In this document: positions 1-6,854 of the stretch, piece after piece
Layout of the letters: every line of letters starts with the position of its first letter
Numbering within the stretch: position 1 is the first letter of the stretch
Source: Bacteroidetes bacterium UBA2234
GTDB lineage: Bacteria; Bacteroidota; Bacteroidia; NS11-12g; UBA955
DNA length: 13,813 nucleotides
Reading direction: 5' to 3'
NCBI GenBank assembly: GCA_002347985.1
Contig: DDYM01000006.1
Coordinates: 3,921-17,733 of the forward strand
Notes under the pieces: model-generated
Seen by the model: only the letters and a program-made list of their open reading frames with translations
Databases searched by the model: none
Told to the model about the DNA's origin: nothing
Position numbers and translations under genes: made by a program

Positions 1-1707
1 GACAACGCCTATGAATTGAGCGATAAAAAGAAAAACTTGGAAATCGTTCAAATTCAAGCCCAAGCGATGATGAAAGATGGAGATTTGGATGCCCAAGACT
101 TGCAAACCATCACCCTCGCCATCACCCATTTGTTGATACCGCCCCAAGAAATGCAGCCCTATTGGGCAAGCGCCGCAGGCCCTCATTACAACGATTGGGT
201 CAACAACATAGACGAACAGGATGTCACGCTTGAACAAGCGCAAAAAGTTTCCAGATACGGCCTATTATTGGCACTATGCATGCTCGAAACAAATACAGAC
301 AGCGTTGAGCATTTTTACAAAACAGTAAATCAAAGATTGCATCGAAAAGGCGAAGATCTCAATCCATTCTACCTATGGCTGGGATTTAAGTCGTTCACGG
401 GACGCCCCATTTATTGGTGGGTTGATTGCAAAATCGGCAAAGAAAAGGCATCGGGTACCGACTTCAATTATTGTAGATTGTATGTTTTTGGAGGCTTTAT
501 CATCACAAACAGTCATGGAGCGGCCCCATTGATTCAGCCCGGTGAGATCAAAGATCTAAAACCGGGACTAGATGCCGTGAAAGACGAGCGATACATCAGC
601 TTCAAAATCAAAGGCGAACGACAGCCCTACAACATCGCAAGCATCGAATCCAAAGAAGACTACGATTTTCTATACAGTTTTTTATCGGGCATACCCATTG
701 CCGGCACTACCGAGTTAGATCGAATGATTGTGGCGGACGAGGAATTGAGCGACGATCCAAGCAGTGGAGATTTCCCAAGCGCAGATGTATCGTCACGCAA
801 CAACAACGAATCGGAAAATAACCCACCTCCAAAACCGGCGATTTCTGAAACCGCGGAAAATCCAATTTCAACATCGAGCAGAAAAAACGCAGACGAATCC
901 GACCCTTTCAAGGCACTTGAGGAATTGGTGGGTATCGCCGAGGTAAAAGAACAAATTCGCAGTTTGAGCAACCTCATCAAAGTGCAACAAATGCGGAAAA
1001 AGCAGGGCATGCAAACGGTTCAAGTGTCGCTTCACAGCGTATTTACAGGGGCTCCAGGAACAGGAAAAACAACGGTCGCGCGATTGTATGCAGGCATATT
1101 AAAAGAACTCGGCATCCTCAAAAAAGGTCATCTGGTAGAGGTGGATCGCACGGAATTGGTAGCGGGTTACCTCGGTCAGACTGCCATGAAAACCGAGGGG
1201 ATCATCAACAAAGCCATGGACGGGGTGCTCTTCATCGATGAGGCCTATAGTTTGGCGCCACAGAACAGCGAGGACAGTTACGGCGAAGAGGCGATCAACG
1301 TATTGTTGAAGCGAATGGAGGACGACCGTGATCGTTTTGTTGTAATTGTGGCGGGTTATGGCGAGGAAATGCATGAATTTATTGATTCAAACCCCGGATT
1401 AAGCAGTCGTTTCGCTAGATACATCGAATTCCCAAATTACAGCGATGCGGATTTGCTGGAGATTTTCAAACGCATTTGTGCCAAAAACGATTATTGTCTT
1501 GGCGATGGCATGGACGATGTTTTACGTCAGCACTTCGCCTTGGTTCTATCCAGCGCAGACCGAAAATTTGGCAATGCCCGATACGCCCGAAACCTGTTTG
1601 AAAAGCTATTGGAAATCCAGAGCAACCGTGTAGCGGCGATGAAGAACCCCAACAGCACGGACATTTCCACGCTGCAAAAGGAAGACTTGGTATTGTATCA
1701 GCCCTAA
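1..1707 (+). CDS. CbbX/CfxQ-type AAA+ ATPase, 5' end outside the window
   Basis: The C-terminal half is a clear AAA+ ATPase of the CbxX/CfxQ (CbbX, SpoVK) group, whose members remodel protein partners using ATP. Counting from the TTG at 16, the visible motifs are Walker A GAPGTGKT (345-352), Walker B VLFIDEAY (404-411), a sensor-1-like VIVAGY segment, and the NPGLSSRF arginine-finger region typical of the group. The first ~240 residues match no family I recognise; they contain a Trp/Tyr-rich stretch (PIYWWVDCKIG) and look globular. A Ser/Asn/Pro-rich linker (about 245-295) joins them to the ATPase. The frame is open to base 1 with no stop, and the only in-frame start nearby is a TTG at 16, so the true start is probably upstream of the window. 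No RuBisCO or type VII secretion gene is visible to indicate a client. The family is certain; the substrate is unknown. Confidence 0.88.
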   Translation, partial: DNAYELSDKKKNLEIVQIQAQAMMKDGDLDAQDLQTITLAITHLLIPPQEMQPYWASAAGPHYNDWVNNIDEQDVTLEQAQKVSRYGLLLALCMLETNTDSVEHFYKTVNQRLHRKGEDLNPFYLWLGFKSFTGRPIYWWVDCKIGKEKASGTDFNYCRLYVFGGFIITNSHGAAPLIQPGEIKDLKPGLDAVKDERYISFKIKGERQPYNIASIESKEDYDFLYSFLSGIPIAGTTELDRMIVADEELSDDPSSGDFPSADVSSRNNNESENNPPPKPAISETAENPISTSSRKNADESDPFKALEELVGIAEVKEQIRSLSNLIKVQQMRKKQGMQTVQVSLHSVFTGAPGTGKTTVARLYAGILKELGILKKGHLVEVDRTELVAGYLGQTAMKTEGIINKAMDGVLFIDEAYSLAPQNSEDSYGEEAINVLLKRMEDDRDRFVVIVAGYGEEMHEFIDSNPGLSSRFARYIEFPNYSDADLLEIFKRICAKNDYCLGDGMDDVLRQHFALVLSSADRKFGNARYARNLFEKLLEIQSNRVAAMKNPNSTDISTLQKEDLVLYQP

Positions 1708-1711
1708 GTTC

Positions 1712-4531
1712 TTATTTCTCGGGATACAAAATTGCTTTAAACGTATTTTCCCCGCTCAGCATCAAATTTGCAGTTTGTTGAATTTGCTCTGCAGTGACAG
1801 CATTTACAACCGATTCATATTCCAAGAATCGCTTTGGGTCATATCCATTGCATTTAATTTCACCAAGATAACTTCCCCAATATCTATTGGTTTTCATTGA
1901 TTCACGATAGGCTTCAATCTTCGCCAATTTCACTTTCTCAAGATCTCTGCTGGATGGACCTTCTCGTTTGATGCGTTCTATTTCTGCCATCGATGCTTTC
2001 ATCAATGTATCAACGCTTTCTGGACCGCAAGGGAGATATAAAACGAAAGAATAATGATCGTATGGCTCATCACTTACGTTTGACCAAATCCCGCCACTAT
2101 AAATCCCGCCAATCTTTTCCCTTAACTCCTCAATGATTTTGATGTTCAAAATTTCCCCTAACAAATCTGCTTGCAACGCAGCATCATGCGAAAATGGCAA
2201 CTCGCCATAAAACTGGGCTAAAATCAGACATTTGGGTTCTTTGCCTTTATGGAATTCAAACTCATTATGTCCAGTTATCGGCCTTAATCCATTATCCTTT
2301 GAAGTTGTGACAATTCCTTTTGTTGGCAAACTAGCCATGTATTTCTCTAACAATGGGAGTAGTGATTTTTCTTCCACATTGCCAACAAAAAAGAAATGAA
2401 ATCCATCAGCAAAGCCAAATTCCGTTTTATACATTTCGATGATTCTATCAGGGTCAATGCTCTTCATTTCTGCTTCGGTAGGAATTGATATTGGGGCAAA
2501 TGGTTGTCCACGATATAGTACTTTCGTCATTGAGTCAATGAACGCATTTTCCGGACTGGACTTAGCATCTTTCAGACCTGCAATTGAGTTTGAAATGGCA
2601 CCTTGAAATAGGTCCAAATCCTTTCGCGGCGATGTAAGTTTGAGGTAAGTCAACTGCAACAAAGTTTCCAAGTCTTTCACGGTAGAGTTGCCATAAACAC
2701 CATGACTAATTTCGCCAAAATTGGTAGAAATTCTCACATTTTTACCGGCTAAAAACTTCGACAGGTCTACTGGGCTAAACTGCCCATACCCCATCGTAGA
2801 TATCATTTCATTCATGAACATTGTATTCAACTTATCTGTCACTCCGTACTGGCTACTGCCACCTTTTTTCTCACCCATCAATAGAATTTGATCAGACTTA
2901 AATTCGGTGGATTTCACCGTTACTTTGATGCCATTACTCAATGTATAGGTCTTTACATCAAGCATTGTATCTTTTTCTACAGATAAAATTTTACCGGAAA
3001 TGGGCTCTTCTGATAGGAGTGACGTCGCTAATGCTCGTTCAATATGGGCATCCACTTTCTGTTTGAACGCATCATTCACAAGTTTTAACAATTTCTTCTT
3101 TGTGAGATTTTTAACAGCACTATTTTCCGGCCCTTGGCACATCGCAAAATAGGTTTTGTTATCATCCAACCAAGTTTTTGCCACCGAGTTGACTTCATCT
3201 ACAGAAATGCCTGGGATTAATCTCTTGTAATATTCATATTCATTCGCGGTTCCAGGAACACTTTCCTGGGTCAAGAAATTCCTTACCAATTCATCAACGT
3301 ATCTACCTGATTCTGTAGTAGTGCGCTCGTTATAACTTCGTTCCATCCAGCTGAGCATATATTTCTTCACCACATCCAATTCCGCTTGGGTAAAACCAAA
3401 TTTCTGAACTTTTACGATTTCGCCAATGGATGCATTGATGGCGGTTTTCATATCGGTAGAGGCGTATGTTGTAAGTTGAAAACTCTCATTAGATCTAGAC
3501 CAACCTCCAATACCTGCTGAGCTATATAGATACGGAGGGTTTGCCGTTTGCGTAAGTTCCTGCAAGCGGTTATTTAAAATCCTCACAAAACATGACCTCA
3601 CCAGTGAACTCCTATAATCTTGCAACGTGGTATTGGATTTAGACTTCTTGGAAGAGTAACTCAAATTAAAAGTTTGATTCGTTGCTTCTTTGTCTGTTAA
3701 AACCATGGCTTCTTTAGAAGTGTAGGCCGGGATTTCAAACTCAACCCTTGGTCTTTCGGCAACTGGATTGGTTAATGGAGCAAAATACTCCTCAATTAGC
3801 GCTTTCGCCTGGGCCACAGTCACATCACCAACCACCGCCACTGCCATCAAATCGGGCCTGTACCAATCTCTGTAAAATGAGCGAATCGCTTCTGGATTAC
3901 AATTCTGAATGATATCGTCTTTTCCAATGGGAAGTCGCTCCGCATAATGCGATCCCGCCAACAATTTAGGCAGATATACCTTCATCATCCGGTCTTCAGC
4001 ACCTTTACTTCCCCTGCTTTCTTCAAGAACAACCTTTCTCTCCTCGTTTACATCTTTATCCGTGATTAATGCGTTGTGTGCCCAATCAGAAAGAACTTCA
4101 AAGCCATTGGTCAAATTGTCTGGCTTGTCGGTAGGAATCGGCAAAATATAAACGGTTTCATCAAAGCTGGTATATGCATTCAAATCCGCACCAAACTGAA
4201 CACCAATGGATTGCAAGAAATCCACCAATTCATTTTTTGGAAAATGTTCTGTCCCGTTAAAGTTCATATGTTCCATAAAATGCGCCAGTCCGCGTTGGTC
4301 TTCGCTCTCTAAAATAGAACCCGCATTGATTGCCAAACGTAACTCCACTTTCTTTTCAGGTTTTGGATTGGGTTTGATGTAATACTTCAATCCATTGGAT
4401 AAAGTACCGGTTGTCACCGTTGAATCAAAGGGCAGTGGGCTCAACAAATCTTGACCGAACACCGAATTGGCGAGGGCAAAAATTGACAAAAGAATCGCAA
4501 CTCTAAATTGTTTTGAATGAGAATGAAACAT
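1712..4531 (-). CDS. Secreted M16-family zinc metallopeptidase (PqqL-like)
   Basis: This 939-residue protein has a signal peptide (hydrophobic AILLSIFALANSVFG, likely cleaved just before or after Gln27), so it should act in the periplasm or at the outer membrane. The inverted zinc motif HFMEH (HxxEH) is at residues 84-88. A downstream acidic cluster NEERKVVLEES (162-172) should supply the third zinc ligand, as in pitrilysin-type enzymes. The length fits the double-length M16 form, with an active first half and a second half (from about residue 520) that lacks HxxEH and forms the other side of the chamber. Such proteins degrade peptides, but the natural substrate cannot be read from sequence. 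The gene converges on the AAA+ gene with 4 bases between stops and is divergent from the exported-protein gene. The ATG at 4531 is preferred because the signal peptide follows it directly. Confidence 0.93.
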   Translation of the reverse strand: MFHSHSKQFRVAILLSIFALANSVFGQDLLSPLPFDSTVTTGTLSNGLKYYIKPNPKPEKKVELRLAINAGSILESEDQRGLAHFMEHMNFNGTEHFPKNELVDFLQSIGVQFGADLNAYTSFDETVYILPIPTDKPDNLTNGFEVLSDWAHNALITDKDVNEERKVVLEESRGSKGAEDRMMKVYLPKLLAGSHYAERLPIGKDDIIQNCNPEAIRSFYRDWYRPDLMAVAVVGDVTVAQAKALIEEYFAPLTNPVAERPRVEFEIPAYTSKEAMVLTDKEATNQTFNLSYSSKKSKSNTTLQDYRSSLVRSCFVRILNNRLQELTQTANPPYLYSSAGIGGWSRSNESFQLTTYASTDMKTAINASIGEIVKVQKFGFTQAELDVVKKYMLSWMERSYNERTTTESGRYVDELVRNFLTQESVPGTANEYEYYKRLIPGISVDEVNSVAKTWLDDNKTYFAMCQGPENSAVKNLTKKKLLKLVNDAFKQKVDAHIERALATSLLSEEPISGKILSVEKDTMLDVKTYTLSNGIKVTVKSTEFKSDQILLMGEKKGGSSQYGVTDKLNTMFMNEMISTMGYGQFSPVDLSKFLAGKNVRISTNFGEISHGVYGNSTVKDLETLLQLTYLKLTSPRKDLDLFQGAISNSIAGLKDAKSSPENAFIDSMTKVLYRGQPFAPISIPTEAEMKSIDPDRIIEMYKTEFGFADGFHFFFVGNVEEKSLLPLLEKYMASLPTKGIVTTSKDNGLRPITGHNEFEFHKGKEPKCLILAQFYGELPFSHDAALQADLLGEILNIKIIEELREKIGGIYSGGIWSNVSDEPYDHYSFVLYLPCGPESVDTLMKASMAEIERIKREGPSSRDLEKVKLAKIEAYRESMKTNRYWGSYLGEIKCNGYDPKRFLEYESVVNAVTAEQIQQTANLMLSGENTFKAILYPEK

Positions 4532-4535
4532 TTGG

Positions 4536-4543
4536 AAAAAATA
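4536..4543 (-). promoter_or_regulatory. Candidate -7 box of the M16 gene promoter
   Basis: Read on the minus strand this is TATTTTTT, one mismatch from the Bacteroidota -7 consensus TAnnTTTG. It ends 4 bases before the ATG of the M16 gene. I found no convincing -33 TTG at the usual distance, but a copy of the shared dyad element lies 23 bases upstream. If the box is used, transcription would begin at or within two bases of the ATG. Confidence 0.35.
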
Positions 4544-4564
4544 ACAATTAATCGTGAAACGGTA

Positions 4565-4580
4565 TTACGGATTTTCGCAA
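4565..4580. promoter_or_regulatory. Shared dyad element, copy 1 (candidate operator)
   Basis: The sequence is TTACGGATTTTCGCAA, which differs from copy 2 by one base; the two copies are 32 bases apart centre to centre, about three helical turns. Read towards the M16 gene it is TTGCGAAAATCCGT followed by 23 bases and then the candidate -7 box. That puts its centre near -41 of the predicted start, a classic activator position. The regulator is unknown. Confidence 0.5.
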
Positions 4581-4596
4581 AAACAATTACTTGCCA

Positions 4597-4612
4597 TTAC
4601 GGAATTTCGCAA
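4597..4612. promoter_or_regulatory. Shared dyad element, copy 2 (candidate operator)
   Basis: The sequence is TTACGGAATTTCGCAA, the most symmetric copy: the left half TTACGGAA and the reverse complement of the right half, TTGCGAAA, agree at 6 of 8 positions. It ends 21 bases upstream of the candidate -7 box of the exported-protein gene. A dyad of this size is compatible with a dimeric helix-turn-helix regulator, but I cannot assign the family. Confidence 0.5.
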
Positions 4613-4633
4613 GTCCGTCACTTGTGAAATGAA

Positions 4634-4641
4634 TAATTTTG
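4634..4641 (+). promoter_or_regulatory. Candidate -7 box (TAATTTTG) of the exported-protein gene
   Basis: This is an exact match to TAnnTTTG, ending 5 bases before the ATG at 4647. It supports the ATG at 4647 over the upstream GTG at 4554, because a transcript starting here would not include the longer reading frame. No good -33 TTG is seen at 19-23 bases; dyad copy 2 occupies that area instead. Confidence 0.4.
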
Positions 4642-4646
4642 TTACG

Positions 4647-6092
4647 ATGAGGCTCAACAAGACCATATTGATATTATTGCTTGTATTCAATACCTGTGGA
4701 AGTCCCATTAACGCACAACCTATAATTCAGCCAAGGTATGGGTACTCATTGATCAGAAACAACGAAACGGACGAGTATCAATCGAGGCGACAAGCATATT
4801 TTGAAAACGGCCAATTTGAATCAATGGTCTTCCTTTCACCCACCGATTCGAGTGAATATCGTTCTTATGTTTACAACGGCAAGTTGTCGCCAAGACTCAT
4901 AGACAAAACCTATTTTGATAGAATTTCACTGAATGTGCCCACATTCGATGACCAATTTATTTGCGATTTACCCTGGAGATTCAAATGGATTCAGGTTCGA
5001 TACATCACAGAAAATTGGCCCGGATTTAAAAATATTCGAACAGGGGAAAGTTTCAATCAAAATCAACAACAATTCGGGGGATATTTAATTTGCGCCCAGG
5101 ATAGCGGAATTTTTGTTTCTGAAGGCAAAGGCATCGCCTTCATCCCCTATGCCAACATCAGCAATATTCGTCGTGGCACCTCATTTGGCAAATGGGCGGC
5201 GACAATTTTTGTATCATCGCTACAATCATCGATGTACAATGGCCTCGGTGAACTTCTCTTTGGGTTGGCCTTAATTCCACCAGCAGCCCTGGTATATAAT
5301 GTAGTAGGATTATCGCCAAACAAAGTTGTTCGAATCTATGGCGACACCCAAGGCAAAGAATTTGCCTATAAGGTGAAATCGCAAGCCGCATATAGGAATA
5401 GTGGCTATGGAGAGGAAGATTTCCCACTGGCGCTTGTGAATATCAAAAACGACAAATACAACGTAGTCCCTCGAAGTATATTACCCCAAGAAAACATAGA
5501 CTCCTTGGAGCGTTATGCCGATAAAATCCAAACGAAAAGCGTCCCCCACTACCAGGATATTCAACTGGCCATTTACAGTCCAAAAATGCAATCTTCCACA
5601 AAAGCAGATTCCTCTGGTGTGGTCACTGTTCGAGACCCGAGCATTGAATCCATTACAGTGGGTACACCTTCTACAAACGCCACAAATGCTGAATCTCCGA
5701 AGGGTTCCACTGTAAATCCATTTCAGCAAAAGCAGGGCGAAATCCCAATTTCATGGGCGATAGAGAATTTTCAGCCAACCGAGGTATCCTCGCAACTGTT
5801 CAAATCATTCCCAAAAACACAAAAAGAGATCCTCACGGCCACTCAACTGCAACAAATAACGAATCCAAACGACATTCAGATGTTGGCAATTTATTTGATG
5901 ACAGGAAACGGACTAGATTTTGGAAAACTCTTCCAATTTACCGATGATCAAATTATCAAACTAAACAAAACCATTACTGTTGACGCTGTATATGCCCAGC
6001 AAGAATCCGTTTTAAAAGTGATTGACATCCCACCGCTGGAATACAAAAACCTATCATTGCTCTATGAAAGATTGATGCAATTGAAGAACTAA
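4647..6092 (+). CDS. Exported protein of unknown function
   Basis: I do not recognise this 481-residue protein. From the ATG at 4647 it begins with a textbook signal peptide (RLNK, then ILILLLVF, then a likely cut after PINA), so export is well supported. The Cys at residue 18 lies within the signal but in NTCG, which is a poor lipobox, so a lipoprotein is less likely. The centre has a segment (GGYLICAQDSGIFV..IAFIPYANISNIRRG) that reads like a small beta-rich domain of PH/GRAM type, followed by a hydrophobic stretch (LFGLALIPPAALVYNVVGL) that could be membrane-associated. A low-complexity Ser/Thr/Asn/Pro linker (about 310-365) leads to a helical C-terminal region. The frame is open back to a GTG at 4554, but that start would bury the signal peptide 31 residues in and cover both dyad elements. 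The gene is divergent from the M16 peptidase gene with a 115-base gap. Confidence 0.75.
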   Translation: MRLNKTILILLLVFNTCGSPINAQPIIQPRYGYSLIRNNETDEYQSRRQAYFENGQFESMVFLSPTDSSEYRSYVYNGKLSPRLIDKTYFDRISLNVPTFDDQFICDLPWRFKWIQVRYITENWPGFKNIRTGESFNQNQQQFGGYLICAQDSGIFVSEGKGIAFIPYANISNIRRGTSFGKWAATIFVSSLQSSMYNGLGELLFGLALIPPAALVYNVVGLSPNKVVRIYGDTQGKEFAYKVKSQAAYRNSGYGEEDFPLALVNIKNDKYNVVPRSILPQENIDSLERYADKIQTKSVPHYQDIQLAIYSPKMQSSTKADSSGVVTVRDPSIESITVGTPSTNATNAESPKGSTVNPFQQKQGEIPISWAIENFQPTEVSSQLFKSFPKTQKEILTATQLQQITNPNDIQMLAIYLMTGNGLDFGKLFQFTDDQIIKLNKTITVDAVYAQQESVLKVIDIPPLEYKNLSLLYERLMQLKN

Positions 6093-6117
6093 TTGCAACT
6101 CCAAGAATCACAAATTG

Positions 6118-6133
6118 TTGCGAATTTCACAAA
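6118..6133. promoter_or_regulatory. Shared dyad element, weak copy 3 upstream of the SOUL gene
   Basis: The sequence TTGCGAATTTCACAAA keeps the first 11 positions of TTGCGAwwwTCCGT and then diverges. It overlaps the left arm region of a perfect 12-base palindrome AAAATCGATTTT (6131-6142). It lies 45 bases before the candidate -7 box, not 23, so it is less convincing than the other copies. Confidence 0.25.
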
Positions 6134-6178
6134 ATCGATTTTAGCAAACAACTTTATTGCCAGGCGATTGTTTATACC

Positions 6179-6186
6179 TACATTGT
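6179..6186 (+). promoter_or_regulatory. Candidate promoter of the SOUL gene
   Basis: TACATTGT is a degenerate TAnnTTTG box, placed 3 bases before the ATG at 6190. An ATTG at 6156-6159 lies 19 bases upstream, which is the normal -33 spacing in Bacteroidota. The predicted transcript start again falls at the ATG. Confidence 0.3.
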
Positions 6187-6189
6187 ATC

Positions 6190-6789
6190 ATGAAAAAAAC
6201 TATGTGGATCGCTCTAACAATTACTGCCATCGTGGGGATATCCGCGCTCGTTGTTTCATTTAAAAGTGGCGACATTGAAACCCCCGATTACAAGGTGGTG
6301 AAGTCGTTTGGCGATGTTGAAATTCGGGAATACCCCCAAATGATTGTAGCCCAGACTTCCTTGGCGAACAGTTCATTTGAAAATGCGGGCAGCTCTGGAT
6401 TTAGGACCATTGCAGGCTATATATTTGGTGGAAATCAAGGCAATCAAAAAATTGCGATGACCGCCCCCGTGGTGATGAATATGGGAGATTCTGCGACGAT
6501 GTATTTTGTCATGCCAAAGCAATATCAAAAAGACCAACTCCCTACCCCAAACTCAGCCAACGTGAAGATTGTAGAAGAGGCGCCCAAAACACTGGCTGTA
6601 ATTAGGTTTGGTGGATTTTCATCGGACGAAAAAATCAAACGATATTGTCAAAAATTGGAAGAAACCCTCACAAAGAATAACATCCCATGGAAAGGTGAGT
6701 TCATGTTTATGGGATACAATGCACCTTGGGACGTAATCAACCGCCGAAATGAGGTCGCCGTTGAAGTCGCAGTTACGAAAATCAATTAA
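6190..6789 (+). CDS. SOUL/HBP-family protein, membrane-anchored or exported
   Basis: This 199-residue protein matches the SOUL heme-binding family along its length: a start like YKVVKSFGDVEIREYP, the FRTIAGYIFGGN segment, the conserved IAMTAPVVM block, YFVMPKQY, and the C-terminal GYNAPWDVINRRNEVAVEV. The N-terminus (MKKT, then WIALTITAIVGISALVV) is an uncleaved-looking anchor or signal, so the domain should face the periplasm. The family is associated with heme or porphyrin binding. This member contains no histidine at all, so His ligation as proposed for mouse SOUL is impossible here. The start at 6190 is chosen over an upstream in-frame TTG at 6157 because the Lys-Lys plus hydrophobic anchor follows it directly. 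Same strand as the flanking genes but separated by 97 and 65 bases, so probably transcribed on its own. Confidence 0.9.
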   Translation: MKKTMWIALTITAIVGISALVVSFKSGDIETPDYKVVKSFGDVEIREYPQMIVAQTSLANSSFENAGSSGFRTIAGYIFGGNQGNQKIAMTAPVVMNMGDSATMYFVMPKQYQKDQLPTPNSANVKIVEEAPKTLAVIRFGGFSSDEKIKRYCQKLEETLTKNNIPWKGEFMFMGYNAPWDVINRRNEVAVEVAVTKIN

Positions 6790-6796
6790 TTTCACT

Positions 6797-6814
6797 ATCG
6801 CTATTTGCGATTTT
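6797..6814 (+). terminator. Possible weak terminator after the SOUL gene
   Basis: A 5-base-pair perfect inverted repeat (ATCGC, loop TATTT, GCGAT) is followed by TTTT and, after CCG, six more T. The stem is short, so termination would be weak. Its right arm overlaps the shared dyad element, so the two readings compete. Confidence 0.25.
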
Positions 6815-6820
6815 CCGTTT
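6805..6820. promoter_or_regulatory. Shared dyad element, copy 4, upstream of the five-gene operon
   Basis: TTGCGATTTTCCGTTT matches the core TTGCGAwwwTCCGT exactly at the fixed positions. The core ends 23 bases before the TATTTTTG box, the same spacing and orientation as at the M16 gene, with the centre near -41 of the predicted start. The outer arms are less symmetric than in the 4597-4612 copy. Confidence 0.45.
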
Positions 6821-6841
6821 TTTCTATGCTTGTCAGAAACC

Positions 6842-6849
6842 TATTTTTG
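6842..6849 (+). promoter_or_regulatory. Candidate -7 box (TATTTTTG) of the five-gene operon
   Basis: This is an exact TAnnTTTG match that ends 5 bases before the ATG of the prenyltransferase gene. No -33 TTG is present at 19-23 bases upstream. A start about 11 bases from the first T would fall at 6853, two bases before the ATG. Confidence 0.4.
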
Positions 6850-6854
6850 ACAAA

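Noticed and set aside
16..18. TTG at 16 as the true start of the AAA+ gene
   Set aside because: The frame is open to base 1 and no start signal precedes the TTG; a start upstream of the window is more likely.
4554..4646. GTG start at 4554 extending the exported protein by 31 residues
   Set aside because: It would place the signal peptide internally and cover both dyad elements and the TAATTTTG box with coding sequence; the ATG at 4647 is followed directly by a classic signal peptide.
4971..4984. TTGCGATTTACCCT as a further copy of the dyad element
   Set aside because: It lies inside the exported-protein coding region and mismatches the second half of the core; likely chance.
6131..6142. Perfect palindrome AAAATCGATTTT as an operator
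   Set aside because: It is AT-dominated and occurs only once among the intergenic regions, so there is too little to support a site call.
6157..6189. TTG start at 6157 for the SOUL gene
   Set aside because: The extra 11 residues precede a Lys-Lys plus hydrophobic anchor that begins naturally at the ATG at 6190.
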